In this document: piece by piece, positions 16,630 through 25,587 of the stretch | Layout: the number at the start of each line of letters is the position of its first letter | How positions within the stretch are numbered: position 1 is the stretch's first letter | Assembly: GCA_934526015.1 (NCBI GenBank) | Contig: CAKSZY010000007.1 | Coordinates: forward strand, 1 to 64,000 | Length of the DNA stretch: 64,000 nt | Source: an uncultured Dokdonella sp. | GTDB taxonomy: Bacteria > Pseudomonadota > Gammaproteobacteria > Xanthomonadales > Rhodanobacteraceae | Reading direction: 5' to 3' | Translations under genes and position numbers: made by a program | Notes under the pieces: model-generated | Told to the model about the DNA's origin: nothing | What the model saw: the letters and a program-made list of their open reading frames with translations, nothing else | Databases searched by the model: none

Positions 16630-18699
16630 ATGACGGACCGGCAACCCGACCCGGGTTTCCGCTACTGGGCGTTCATCAGCTACAGCCATGCCGACACGGC
16701 GTGGGCGGCGTGGTTGCACCGCGCCCTCGAGTCCTATCGCATTCCCGCACCGCTGGTCGGCATGCCGGTGGCAGCCGGCGTGGTGCCGGCACGCCTGAGT
16801 CCGGTGTTCCGCGACCGCGACGAGCTGTCGACGGCCAGCGACCTCGGCTACACCATCGAAGAGGCCCTGCGCCAGTCCTGGTGCCTGGTCGTGGTCTGTT
16901 CGCCGGCCGCCGCGCGGTCGCGCTGGGTCGATGCCGAGGTCGAGGCCTTCCGCAAGCTCGGCCGTGGCGACCGCATCCATTGCCTGATCGTCGAGGGCGC
17001 GCCCGAATCGCCCGACGCGCCGTGCTTCCCGCCGTCGCTGGCCGGTCTCCTCGACGCCCACGCCGGGCACCGCGGCGAACCGGTCGCGGCCGACCTGCGG
17101 CCGCACGGCGACGGTCGCGCGAATGCCCGCCTGAAGCTCGTTGCCGGCATCCTCGGGCTCGGTTTCGACCGCTTCATCCGCCGCGAACAGCAGCGCCGGC
17201 ATCGCCTGATGCTGGTCGTCACCATGGCCTCGATCCTCGCCGCCGTGCTGTTCGCCACCTTCGCCATCACCACCATCACCGCGCGCCGCGACGCCGAGGC
17301 GCAACGTCGCCACGCCGAGGGCCTCGTCGAGTTCATGCTCGGCGACCTGCGCCGCAAGCTCGAGCCGGACGGCAAGCTGGCCACCCTCGATGCGGTCGGC
17401 AAGGAGGCACTGGCCTACTACGAGACGCAGAAACCGGCCAACCTCGATGCCGACGCCCTCGCCCGCCGCGCGCGCGCCCTGCAGCAGATCGGCGAGGTGC
17501 TGAACCTGCGCGGCCAGCTCGACGAGGCGCTCGGCGTGTTCCGCCAGGCCGCGGCCACCACCGCAGAACTGCTCGAGCGCGAACCCGACAACGGCCAGCG
17601 CGTGTTCGACCATGCGCAGAGTGTCTACTGGGTCGGCTACATCGCCTACCAGCGCGGCGACTACGCCAGTGCCGAGCCCGAGTTCCAGCAGTACAAGGCG
17701 CTGGCCGAACGCCTCGTCGCCATCGACCCGGCCAACGAGGACTGGCAGGCCGAGGTCGGCTATGCGAACAGCAACCTCGGCACCCTGCTGCTCGGCGAGG
17801 GTCGGTCCGCCGAGGCGGCGCGCGTGTTCGCCTCCGAACTCGAGGCGGCGATGGCCTCGCTGTCGCGGCAACCCGGCGATGTCACCCGCCTGCTGCGTGC
17901 CGGCCAGGCGCGGGCCTGGCTGGCCGATGCCACTTTCGCGCAAGGGCGGATCGCCGACGCCGCCACCCATCGCCGGGCGGAAATCGCCCTGTACGAAAGC
18001 GCGCTCGGCGACATGGCGGCCTCCACCGCGTTGAAGGAGGCGCTGTCGATCAGCGAGCGTTCGCTCGCCCACATCACCGCCGCGCTTGGCGATGGCGAAC
18101 CGGCCCTTGCGCAGATGCTGCGGGCCGTCGAACTTGCCGAGGGGCTGGCGCGCAGCGATGCGGACAATTCGCGCTGGGCGGAAATCCATGCCGACGCCCT
18201 GCTCGGTCTCGCCGAAATGTCGCCGCCGGGGGCGCGCGCCGATGTCGCGATTGCGCAGGCGCGCCGGATCGCCGACCGCCTCGTCGAGCGCGACGGCAGG
18301 GTTGCCCGTTGGCAACTGCTGCGGGCGCGCGTGTCGCTGCTCGAGGCACGCCAGCGCGGCGCGAATGGCGAGCACCTCGAAGCGATGCGCATGGCCGAAG
18401 GCGTGGCCCAGCGCATCGGCCTGCTGGCGGTGTCGCCGCTGCTGCGCCGCAGCTTCGAGTGGCAACAGGCCCGCGCGCTGATGATCGTCGCCGGCGAGAG
18501 CCATGCTCTGGGACGCGAGACCGAATCGATCCAGGCGTGGTCGCGCGTGGTCGAACTGCTCGAGCCCGCGGCCGGGCGCGGCGAGCCGTTCCAGCTTGCC
18601 GGTCACGTCAGGGCCCTGCGTGCGCTAGGCAGGCACGATGAGGCCGACGCGTTCGCCAGCCGCCTCGAGGCCACGGGGTACCGCGGCAACGGTCCCTGA
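16630..18699 (+). CDS. TIR-domain, membrane-anchored TPR protein
   Basis: An N-terminal TIR domain (about residues 10-150) reads FISYSHADTAWAAWLHRALE, then FRDRDELSTASDL and SWCLVVVCSPAAARSRWV. Trp99 and Glu103 in WVDAE fit the WxxxE position of the catalytic glutamate of NAD-consuming TIR domains. A transmembrane helix follows (about 193-215), so the TIR faces the cytosol. The remaining 470 residues are helical TPR-like repeats, presumably periplasmic if there is one membrane crossing. The ATG at 16630 is preferred because GGGGAA lies about six bases upstream; a GTG at 16612 is possible. TIR-TPR proteins are widespread and mostly uncharacterised. Being first in an operon with a membrane SLOG protein points to signalling or antiphage defence, which is inference. 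Confidence 0.82.
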   Translation: MTDRQPDPGFRYWAFISYSHADTAWAAWLHRALESYRIPAPLVGMPVAAGVVPARLSPVFRDRDELSTASDLGYTIEEALRQSWCLVVVCSPAAARSRWVDAEVEAFRKLGRGDRIHCLIVEGAPESPDAPCFPPSLAGLLDAHAGHRGEPVAADLRPHGDGRANARLKLVAGILGLGFDRFIRREQQRRHRLMLVVTMASILAAVLFATFAITTITARRDAEAQRRHAEGLVEFMLGDLRRKLEPDGKLATLDAVGKEALAYYETQKPANLDADALARRARALQQIGEVLNLRGQLDEALGVFRQAAATTAELLEREPDNGQRVFDHAQSVYWVGYIAYQRGDYASAEPEFQQYKALAERLVAIDPANEDWQAEVGYANSNLGTLLLGEGRSAEAARVFASELEAAMASLSRQPGDVTRLLRAGQARAWLADATFAQGRIADAATHRRAEIALYESALGDMAASTALKEALSISERSLAHITAALGDGEPALAQMLRAVELAEGLARSDADNSRWAEIHADALLGLAEMSPPGARADVAIAQARRIADRLVERDGRVARWQLLRARVSLLEARQRGANGEHLEAMRMAEGVAQRIGLLAVSPLLRRSFEWQQARALMIVAGESHALGRETESIQAWSRVVELLEPAAGRGEPFQLAGHVRALRALGRHDEADAFASRLEATGYRGNGP

Positions 18700-18757
18700 C
18701 CGGCATCGAGAATCAGACCCGGGAATCCCGGACCTTCCAAGACAGGAGCAAACCCGC

Positions 18758-19360
18758 ATGGCTACCGTCGTCGAAATCCTCGTCAAGCTGATCCCGGTGA
18801 AGGGAAGCACCGGTCCGGAACAACAGGATGCCGTGGAATTCAGGTACACCGGATTGAATCAGGCCGGCAAGGAAGCGTTGCTCAACCGGGCCGGCGACCT
18901 CAACCTGCGGGTGGTCAAGTCCGACGTGATCCTGCGCTTCGTCATCGACGACGACGCGATCAGCTGGGGGGGCGGTTCCACCTGGAAGGCGAGCTTGCCG
19001 ACTACCGGGGGCGACGCCCTCTGGATCTTCGACAACGTTCTCGACAAGAAGCCGTATGCGGATGCCGACAAGGAGTTCGATGGATTCAAGCACCCCGCCA
19101 ACTACCAGCGTCCGGCCGTCGAGGTGACGAACCGGAACAAGAAGCTGCATATCTACGACTACGCCCTGGCGGTGGTCCTCACCCCGACTGGCGGAGGAAG
19201 GCCGGTCACCGTCCGCGACGATCCGCAGATCAAGAACGGCGGCCTCAACATCGCGGCGACCTGGACCGTTCCACAGCGGGTGCTCGGATTGCTGCTCGGC
19301 TTGACCTCGCTGCTGCTGGCAGCGAATCTCGTCGTCCAGATCTTCGGCTTCGGTCGCTAG
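18758..19360 (+). CDS. Tail-anchored protein of unknown function in the TIR-SLOG operon
   Basis: I do not recognise this 200-residue protein. The first 160 residues are soluble and beta-rich, with several aromatic and Asp/Lys-rich strands (e.g. LRFVIDDDAISWGGGS, ALWIFDNVLDKKPYADADKE). A single C-terminal hydrophobic helix (about 172-193) would anchor it in the membrane with a five-residue tail. No signal peptide is present, so the body is predicted cytoplasmic. AGGAG lies nine bases before the ATG. It is 58 bp after the TIR gene and 24 bp before the SLOG gene, on the same strand, so co-transcription is likely. A link or sensor between its two membrane-bound neighbours is a guess. Confidence 0.7.
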   Translation: MATVVEILVKLIPVKGSTGPEQQDAVEFRYTGLNQAGKEALLNRAGDLNLRVVKSDVILRFVIDDDAISWGGGSTWKASLPTTGGDALWIFDNVLDKKPYADADKEFDGFKHPANYQRPAVEVTNRNKKLHIYDYALAVVLTPTGGGRPVTVRDDPQIKNGGLNIAATWTVPQRVLGLLLGLTSLLLAANLVVQIFGFGR

Positions 19361-19384
19361 GCCATCCGGCCAGGGGGTTCGCCC

Positions 19385-21082
19385 ATGGATTGCAGCGAGC
19401 CCCTCCTCATCGGCGTCACCAGCCATCGCGATCCGGCGCCGGGGGAGATCCCCGCCCTGCGCCTGCGGGTCGCGGATTTCCTCGCCGCGCTCAGCCTGGA
19501 GAACCCGGGACTGGCGGTGACCGTGGTCACCTCGCTGGCCGAGGGCGGCGACCAGCTGGTCGCCGAGGAAGCCCTCGAGCTCGGCCTGAGGGTGATCGCC
19601 GTGCTGCCGATGTCGCGGGCCTCCTACCTGCGCGATTTCGTCGCCGACGAGGCGCGCCGGCGTTTCGAGGCGCTGCTGGCGCGCTCGACGGTCATCGAGA
19701 TGCCCGAGGTCGATGCCGACATGCTGGCCGCCCGCGACAGCGATGCGCACCTGCGCACCTGGCACTACACCCAGGCCGGCATCTACATCGCCAGCCATTG
19801 CCACCTGCTGCTGGCCTTGTGGGACGGGCGCCCGGCGCGCGGCACCGGCGGCACCGCCGACATCGTCGCCTTCCACCTCGACGGAGTGAAGCCGGCGCTG
19901 GTCGAGCGCCGCCGCCATGCCGCCGTGCTCAATCCGTTCGGCGGCGGCCACGAGCGCTTTGCCTTCCACATCGCCTGTTCGCGGGCGGACGGTGGCGCGC
20001 CGGCGGCGCCGTTGCGACCGCTGCAGGCGTTCTGGCGCTGCGGCGGCGACCAGGCGATCGACGGCGACGGACCGGCACCGCCGGAGTTCCAGCGCATGCT
20101 CGCGCGCCTGTCGGTCTGGCAGGACGATAGCGCCGGACTGGCGGACCCCGCCGGCGCGCGCGCCGGTGGCGTCGGGGATGCCGCCTTGCCGGCCTCGCCG
20201 ATCGAGCGCCGCTTCGTGCTGGCCGACCGCCTCGCCCTGCTGCATCGGCGCCGGGTGATCTTCGCCATGCGCGCGCTGTATTCGATTGCCGCACTGATGG
20301 GCATCGCCTTCATCGGCTACGAGCAGCTTTCGCAGAATCCGATGATCTTCGTGTTCCTCGCCCTGTTCGCCGCCGGCGTCGGCATCGACCGCCTGGCGCG
20401 GCGGCGCTCCTGGCACCGCAAGTATCTCGACTACCGCGCGCTCGCCGAGGGCTTGCGCGTGCAAATGTACTGGCGACGCGCCGGTCTCGCCACCCATGAC
20501 GATGCCGAGTTTGCCCATGACGATTTCCTGCAGAAGCAGGATGTCGAACTCGACTGGATCCGCAACGTCATGCGTTCCGCCGCGCTCGAGGCGGCCGCCG
20601 CACCGGCGCCGGGAGTCGACCTCGACGCCGTCGTCGCCGAATGGGTCGGCGATGCCGAGGGCAACGGCCAGCTCGGCTTCTACCGCCGCCGCGGCATCGA
20701 GCGGGCCGCCACCCACCGCCGCACCGAGCGCCTCGGCGCGCTGAGCCTGTGGACCGGCATCGCCATCTGCGTGTTCCTCGCGGCGACCATCCAGGTGCTG
20801 CCGGACGCGGCGAAGACCGGCCTGGTGGCCCTGATGGGCGCGCTGTCGGTGATCGCCGCGGTGCGCGAGGCCTACGCCTACCGCAAGGCCGACAAGGAAC
20901 TGATCAAGCAGTACCGCTACATGCAGCACCTGTTCACCCAGGCCCGCGCGGCGCTCGACCGCGCGGCGGACGACGACGGCAAGCGCAGGATCCTGCGCGC
21001 ACTCGGCGAAGCGGCGCTGGCCGAACATGCCGAATGGACGCTCATGCACCGTGGCCGCCCGCTCGAGCGCGCGCGCGTGTAA
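19385..21082 (+). CDS. SLOG-like Rossmann domain protein with four transmembrane helices (SLATT-like)
   Basis: Residues 1-190 of 565 resemble a SLOG/DprA-type nucleotide-binding Rossmann fold: LLIGVTSHRD at the first strand-loop, TSLAEGGDQLVAEEALELG for the glycine loop and helix, and LLLALWDG as a late strand. Two hydrophobic pairs follow: about 294-312 with 320-336, and 452-471 with 477-493. After the first pair comes RKYLDYRALAEGLRVQMYW, a signature I associate with SLATT-type 2TM effector domains. SLOG modules bind nucleotides or NAD-derived ligands, and SLATT modules are proposed to perforate membranes. With the TIR gene upstream this recalls Thoeris logic, where a TIR enzyme makes a signal that a SLOG or membrane effector reads. 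Family assignment is from motifs only. Confidence 0.72.
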   Translation: MDCSEPLLIGVTSHRDPAPGEIPALRLRVADFLAALSLENPGLAVTVVTSLAEGGDQLVAEEALELGLRVIAVLPMSRASYLRDFVADEARRRFEALLARSTVIEMPEVDADMLAARDSDAHLRTWHYTQAGIYIASHCHLLLALWDGRPARGTGGTADIVAFHLDGVKPALVERRRHAAVLNPFGGGHERFAFHIACSRADGGAPAAPLRPLQAFWRCGGDQAIDGDGPAPPEFQRMLARLSVWQDDSAGLADPAGARAGGVGDAALPASPIERRFVLADRLALLHRRRVIFAMRALYSIAALMGIAFIGYEQLSQNPMIFVFLALFAAGVGIDRLARRRSWHRKYLDYRALAEGLRVQMYWRRAGLATHDDAEFAHDDFLQKQDVELDWIRNVMRSAALEAAAAPAPGVDLDAVVAEWVGDAEGNGQLGFYRRRGIERAATHRRTERLGALSLWTGIAICVFLAATIQVLPDAAKTGLVALMGALSVIAAVREAYAYRKADKELIKQYRYMQHLFTQARAALDRAADDDGKRRILRALGEAALAEHAEWTLMHRGRPLERARV

Positions 21083-21122
21083 GGCGGCGGCCGGGCCACC
21101 TGCCCGGCGCGGCGCGGACATG

Positions 21123-21150
21123 AAAAAGGCGGCCTCGCGGCCGCCTTTTC
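21123..21150. terminator. Bidirectional terminator closing the TIR-SLOG operon
   Basis: AAAAGGCGGCC (21124-21134) and GGCCGCCTTTT (21139-21149) form an 11-bp stem with a four-base loop and A/T runs on both sides. It lies between the convergent SLOG and YkvA-like genes and serves both. Confidence 0.85.
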
Positions 21151-21171
21151 CGATTCCTTCCGGGGATGCGC

Positions 21172-21741
21172 TCAGCGCATGCGGAACAGGGTCGGCGACC
21201 AGCCGCCGCCGTATCCGTCGCGACGGCGCCGGCGCATCGCCTCGTGCGCCTCCTGGCGGCGCGTTTCCAGCCAGTCGACGCGACCGGTGCGCAGGGTGGC
21301 CGGGTCGACCCCGCGACGCTCGGCCTCGCGCAGGCGGTAGAGCACGAAGTCCGAATAGGCATCGATCTCCGGGCGCAGTTCGCGCACGCAGAGCTCGATC
21401 ATGATCGCGTCGTCGAGGAAACCGATCACCGGCACGTTGTCGGGGATGATGTCGTGCGGGTCGGCGAAATAGGCCAGGCAGGACAGCACCCGCTGGCGGT
21501 CCTCGTCGGGCAGGCCGTAGCCCTCGTCCCGGACCAGCTGGACCATCGTGTCGAGCTTCTCGAGACGGTCGCGGATGAAGGCGGGAATCTTCACTTTCGG
21601 CACGTCGACGAGCAGGCTCGAGGCGGCGGAAGTGATCGCCTCGGGCGACATGTGGGCGGCCTTCTCCTGGGCCCGCCGCATTGCGCCGATGAAGTGGTCG
21701 AGGTCTTCGTCGCCAAGTTCGATCGTTATGTCCAGGGACAT
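21172..21741 (-). CDS. YkvA/DUF1232 domain protein
   Basis: A 189-residue protein whose central segment LAYFADPHDIIPDNVPVIGFLDDAIMIEL is the DUF1232/YkvA signature (compare YFxxPxDxIPDxxPxxGxxDD). In most members this region is membrane-associated and short; here it sits within a longer soluble frame with a charged, glycine-rich C-terminus. The function of the family is unknown. A shared terminator separates it from the SLOG gene. The start ATG at 21741 gives MSLDITIELGDEDLDHF. Confidence 0.8.
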   Translation of the reverse strand: MSLDITIELGDEDLDHFIGAMRRAQEKAAHMSPEAITSAASSLLVDVPKVKIPAFIRDRLEKLDTMVQLVRDEGYGLPDEDRQRVLSCLAYFADPHDIIPDNVPVIGFLDDAIMIELCVRELRPEIDAYSDFVLYRLREAERRGVDPATLRTGRVDWLETRRQEAHEAMRRRRRDGYGGGWSPTLFRMR

Positions 21742-21837
21742 GGCTTGCCGCTCCAGATGTGGGGTGAAACCGGTCGCTGAGACTAGACGGCGGCACCTTG
21801 CGCGTCAATCTGGGATCCGGCAGAAAACCGCCCCCGC

Positions 21838-23655
21838 CTACAGGATGCCGACCGCGGGGGCGCCGAAGGCGGTGGCGATGCGCGTGTAGATCGTCTTCAG
21901 CGGCAGGTCGACCTCGGGGAAGTCGCCGACCGCGGTGTAGCAGTCATGGAATCCGGGATCGTTCGGCGGCAGCGGCCGGCAACCCTCGTCGAGCTCGTAG
22001 CTGGTGGCATAACGGAACGGCCAGAAGTCGAACAGCGGCAGGGCGGTCGAGAAGTCGGCGATGGCGTTGTTGATGCGGTGGAGGAGGTTCGTGCGCGGAC
22101 GCTTGGCGATCGTCCAGGCATTCTGCGGCTCGGTATCGCGCAGGATCGCCGCCTCGATGCGCGCGGCCAGCGCCGCGTCCTCGAAGATGAAGCCCGATTC
22201 GGTGTTGTAGTCGTCCGAGCGCGGATCGAAGTTGTGCGAGCCGATCAGGGTGGTGCGGCGGTCGATCACGATCGACTTCGCGTGCATGCCGACGCGTACG
22301 CCGCGCGAGCTGACCGGCGCGCGACCGTAGCGCTGGTAGCCGTTGCCGCCGGCGCCGCCGGAAAGCTGCTCGTACCCGGCGACGAGCGCGGCCGCGTCGC
22401 CCGGGAACGGCTTGAATTCGTAGATGTGGAAGCCGAGCTTGAGGTAGCGCTTCTTGTACTTGTGCGAGAGCGCGTAGACGTAGAACGCATCGGTCGAGGC
22501 CAGCGAATTGGTCGAAACGATCACCCGCGGCCGCTCGGGACGCTCGCGCAACTCGCGGAACACCTTGCGCGCGCGCTTGCTGATGACGAGGTACGGCGTC
22601 TGCACGACGAGGCGCTCGCGCGTGCCGGCGATCAGGCGGGCGATGCGTTCGCCGAGCTGGCGGTTGACGTCGGCTTCGCCGTCCTGCTTTTCCGGATCGT
22701 CGGAGAAATAGTCGACATGGCCGACGCGCAGCGCCGTGTCGACGAAGCGCTCGCCGATCACCGCCGCATCACCGGCATCGACGAGCAGCTGGCGCACGCG
22801 TTGCGGGTCGGCGGCGAGGGTCGGTGGCGGCAACTCGAGGCCGGCATCGGCATCGGCGACGATGCGCCGGTTGACGTCGTTCAGGCGGGTCAGCGGCACT
22901 GCCCGGCGGTAGGCCCAGAACGTCTCGAACGACACCGCCATCGCCTGCCCGGCGGCCGGCCCGGTGACCAGCACGTCGCGGTCGCGGTAATCGAACTCGT
23001 GGTCCCAGTCGAAATAGCGGTTCTGGTGGTTGCGCCCGCCGGCGATGCCGAACTCGCCGTCGACGAGGAACAGCTTGTTGTGCATGCGCTGGTTGAAGCG
23101 GCGGAAACAGCACAGCACGCTGGCGGCGAACTCGATCGGCCGCGTCACCGCCTTGTGGAAGGTCGGGTTGTAGATGCGCACCTCGAAGTTCGCGTGGATG
23201 CGCGCGAGCCGCGACAGCAGCTCGGTGTCCTCCAGCGAGAACAGCTGGTCGGCGATGATGCGCACGCGCACGCCGCGGCGCGCGGCAGCAAGCAACTCGT
23301 CGATCAGCAGGCGGCCGGAGTCGTCGTCGGCCCAGATGAAGGTCTGGATGTCGATGCTGCGGCGCGCGGCGCGGATCAGGTGCACGCGCAGCAGCAGCGA
23401 TTCCTCGCCCTGCTCGAGCAGGTTGACATGGTGCACCGGCCGCTCGGACGTCGAAGCGGCGCGCGCATCGGCGGCGAGCGCGCGCATCGGCGAATCGATC
23501 GCGCAATGGTCGGCGCGCGGGCAGTCGATGGCGGCGGGCCGGGTGTCGGCGACGATCGCATCGGCCTGGCGGGCGAGCTGGCGGTTGACCGAACAGGCGG
23601 CCAGCAGCAGCGCGGCCAGGCCGGCCAGCAGGCTGCGCACGACGCCGGCGCTCAC
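21838..23655 (-). CDS. Phospholipase D-like lipoprotein
   Basis: A PLD-superfamily protein of 605 residues with two HKD motifs: MHNKLFLVDGEFGIAGGRN in the first half and MHAKSIVIDRRTTLIGSHN in the second. Such proteins hydrolyse or transfer phosphodiester bonds, for example in cardiolipin synthesis. The N-terminus carries a signal with a lipobox (LLAACS), so an envelope location is predicted. The GTG start at 23655 is chosen because it overlaps the stop of the YceI gene as GTGA, indicating translational coupling; a second GTG lies 15 bp inside. The C-terminal 100 residues, after the second HKD, resemble the tail of YmdC/ClsC-type enzymes. Cardiolipin synthase activity is possible but not proven. 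Confidence 0.85.
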   Translation of the reverse strand: MSAGVVRSLLAGLAALLLAACSVNRQLARQADAIVADTRPAAIDCPRADHCAIDSPMRALAADARAASTSERPVHHVNLLEQGEESLLLRVHLIRAARRSIDIQTFIWADDDSGRLLIDELLAAARRGVRVRIIADQLFSLEDTELLSRLARIHANFEVRIYNPTFHKAVTRPIEFAASVLCCFRRFNQRMHNKLFLVDGEFGIAGGRNHQNRYFDWDHEFDYRDRDVLVTGPAAGQAMAVSFETFWAYRRAVPLTRLNDVNRRIVADADAGLELPPPTLAADPQRVRQLLVDAGDAAVIGERFVDTALRVGHVDYFSDDPEKQDGEADVNRQLGERIARLIAGTRERLVVQTPYLVISKRARKVFRELRERPERPRVIVSTNSLASTDAFYVYALSHKYKKRYLKLGFHIYEFKPFPGDAAALVAGYEQLSGGAGGNGYQRYGRAPVSSRGVRVGMHAKSIVIDRRTTLIGSHNFDPRSDDYNTESGFIFEDAALAARIEAAILRDTEPQNAWTIAKRPRTNLLHRINNAIADFSTALPLFDFWPFRYATSYELDEGCRPLPPNDPGFHDCYTAVGDFPEVDLPLKTIYTRIATAFGAPAVGIL

Positions 23656-24332
23656 GGCGCCCTCGCCGCGACCGCCTCGTCGAGCCACACCGACAGGTGC
23701 AACTCGACTTTGTCGGCCAGCGTGCCCTTGCGCGAGCGCATGCCGAAGGCGGCCCGGCGCAGGGTGCCGCTCGCCTCGACCGCGCATTCGATGCCGGGAC
23801 GGGCGCAGCCGGCCGGGCGCAGGACGAAGACGACCCGGCTGCGGATGCCGCGCAGGCCGAGCGAGCCCGGCAGTTCACCGCCTTCGGCCAGCCGCGCCAG
23901 CGGGAACGGATCGGACAGGAAGCGGATCTCGGGGTGGCGGGCGACGTCGAAGAACTCCTCCGACTTGACCCATTCCTCGGTGCCGCTGCGGCGCATGCGG
24001 ACCGCATTGACATCGATGCGCGCGTCGACGATGCCGGTGCCGGCGGCGGAGTCGATGCGCACATGGCCGTTGACGTGGCCGAAGCTGCCCTCGACATCGA
24101 ACATCCACAGCACCTTGACGCTGAACTCGGCATGCGAGCGTGCACTGTCGAGCAGGACCAGGCCTTCGTCGGCTGCCGCCGCCCCGGCCGCCTCCTGCGC
24201 CGGCAAGCTGCCGGCAAGGCCGCCAAGGCAAGCCAGCCATGCGCACGCAACCAGACGCGGCAGGCGGCGTGCCGCGCCGGCCCCGCGAAGTGCAGGCGCC
24301 GGCGCGGCGGGACGGGCGAACGCGGTGTTCAT
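23652..24332 (-). CDS. YceI-family periplasmic lipid-binding-like protein
   Basis: A 226-residue exported protein. After a signal peptide (hydrophobic stretch LVACAWLACLGGLAGSLPAQ) comes a YceI-like lipocalin fold, with ARSHAEFSVKVLWMFDVEGSFG at its start and KSEEFFDVARHPEIRFLS in the middle. YceI proteins bind isoprenoid chains in a beta-barrel. The ATG at 24332 is preferred over upstream in-frame starts because the signal peptide follows at a normal distance. Its stop overlaps the phospholipase D start. Confidence 0.85.
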   Translation of the reverse strand: MNTAFARPAAPAPALRGAGAARRLPRLVACAWLACLGGLAGSLPAQEAAGAAAADEGLVLLDSARSHAEFSVKVLWMFDVEGSFGHVNGHVRIDSAAGTGIVDARIDVNAVRMRRSGTEEWVKSEEFFDVARHPEIRFLSDPFPLARLAEGGELPGSLGLRGIRSRVVFVLRPAGCARPGIECAVEASGTLRRAAFGMRSRKGTLADKVELHLSVWLDEAVAARAP

Positions 24333-24363
24333 CGCTGCAGCAAGCCGTTGCGACGCCGCCGGG

Positions 24364-24849
24364 TCAAGGCCACCAGAAATGCCGCAGGTTCGCCGCGCCG
24401 GGTTCGAGCGCGCCGTCGGCATCGACATGCAGCCAGGCGATCGCCGCCGGCGGCATGCCGCGACCGTTGTCCGAGGTGCCGTCGGTGAGCAGGGCGACCA
24501 GCGTTTCCAGGCCGGGGTTGTGGCCGACCACCAGCACGCAGTCGCGCCCGGCGTGCTCCTCGATCAGGTCGAGCAGGTCGGCCGGGGTCGCTTCGTAGAT
24601 GCGCGGCTCGATGTGCAGGGCGGCGCTGGCGGCGAGTGCCTCGACGACACGCTCGGCGGTCTGGCGCGTGCGCCGCGCCGGCGAACACAAGACGACCGCC
24701 GGCTCGACGCCGTGCGCGGCCAGCCAGTCGGCGGCCGCGCGCGCTTCCTGCTGGCCGTCGTCGGTCAGCGGGCGATCGAGGTCGGCCTGACCCGGCGCCG
24801 GCGGTTCGGCATGCGCATGCCGCAGGAGGATGATCTGGCGGATCGACAT
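24364..24849 (-). CDS. sixA: Phosphohistidine phosphatase SixA
   Basis: A 161-residue histidine phosphatase. The catalytic RHG-type motif appears as LLRHAHAE (His near residue 11), with CSPARRTRQTAE and the second histidine in VLVVGHNPGLE. SixA removes phosphate from histidine-containing phosphotransfer domains and tunes phosphorelays. The ATG at 24849 has GGAG five bases upstream. It follows the ParA-like gene by 68 bp and precedes the YceI gene by 31 bp, so a minus-strand operon from the kinase or ParA gene onward is possible. Confidence 0.9.
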   Translation of the reverse strand: MSIRQIILLRHAHAEPPAPGQADLDRPLTDDGQQEARAAADWLAAHGVEPAVVLCSPARRTRQTAERVVEALAASAALHIEPRIYEATPADLLDLIEEHAGRDCVLVVGHNPGLETLVALLTDGTSDNGRGMPPAAIAWLHVDADGALEPGAANLRHFWWP

Positions 24850-24917
24850 GGCAACTCCGGCATGCGGGGCGGCCATCATGCCGCAAGCACGCGCTCCGCC
24901 CAACCGCCGGAGCGTTC

Positions 24918-25550
24918 TCAGCCGACCTTCTTCAGCCAGCGCAGCAGTTTGGCCCAGTCTTCCTGATGCGCGCGCACGTTCTCGGAGTGATAGTCGAACA
25001 GGCTCTTGCCGAGCCCGGTCAGCAGCACGTAGGCCTGCGAATCGCGCAAGGTGGCGACCAGCGGAAACGGCAGCGCGCGCATCGCCTCGAGCGCGGCCTG
25101 GGTCGCGTTCGTCCACGGCCGCGTGCGGTTGGCGACCAGCCCGACCGGCAGCTTGCCGCGCTTGATGCGGGGCACCTTGGCGAGATCGGCGAGAAATGCT
25201 TCGGTCGCCTCGAGGTCGATCGTCGACGGCAGCACCGGCACGACGATGGCATCGACATCGTCGATGTATTCGGCGATCTCGCTGGCACGCACGCCGGCGC
25301 CGGTGTCGATGATCACGCGCTCGGCGTCGGCGGGAATCCGTTTCAACCAGCCGCTGCGGGTGGCATCGACCGGCAGCACGGCGCTGTCGAGGACCGCGCG
25401 GCGGGCACACCAGCGCGAGCTCGAACCCTGCCGGTCGGCATCGGCGAGCACGGTCGCCTTGCCCTTCAGCGCGTAATACGCCGCCAGATGCGTGGCAATG
25501 GTGCTCTTGCCGCATCCACCCTTGGAACTCGCCACCAGCACTTTCAGCAT
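24918..25550 (-). CDS. ParA/MinD-family ATPase (orphan)
   Basis: A 210-residue deviant-Walker ATPase distinct from the chromosomal parA at 13.4 kb. The P-loop is SKGGCGKSTIATHLA, Asp40-region reads ADADRQGSSSRW, and Walker B is RVIIDTGAG. There is no ParB partner beside it. Such orphan ParA proteins position plasmids, chemoreceptors, carboxysomes or flagella by nucleoid gradients; the cargo here is unknown. The ATG at 25550 is used; a GTG nine bases upstream is also open, and the GAGGGTG sequence can serve as Shine-Dalgarno for the ATG. Upstream lies a G-rich repeat element. Confidence 0.85.
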   Translation of the reverse strand: MLKVLVASSKGGCGKSTIATHLAAYYALKGKATVLADADRQGSSSRWCARRAVLDSAVLPVDATRSGWLKRIPADAERVIIDTGAGVRASEIAEYIDDVDAIVVPVLPSTIDLEATEAFLADLAKVPRIKRGKLPVGLVANRTRPWTNATQAALEAMRALPFPLVATLRDSQAYVLLTGLGKSLFDYHSENVRAHQEDWAKLLRWLKKVG

Positions 25551-25587
25551 GAGCTTCACCCTCGCGTGCCTGTCGGCAGGGTACTTG

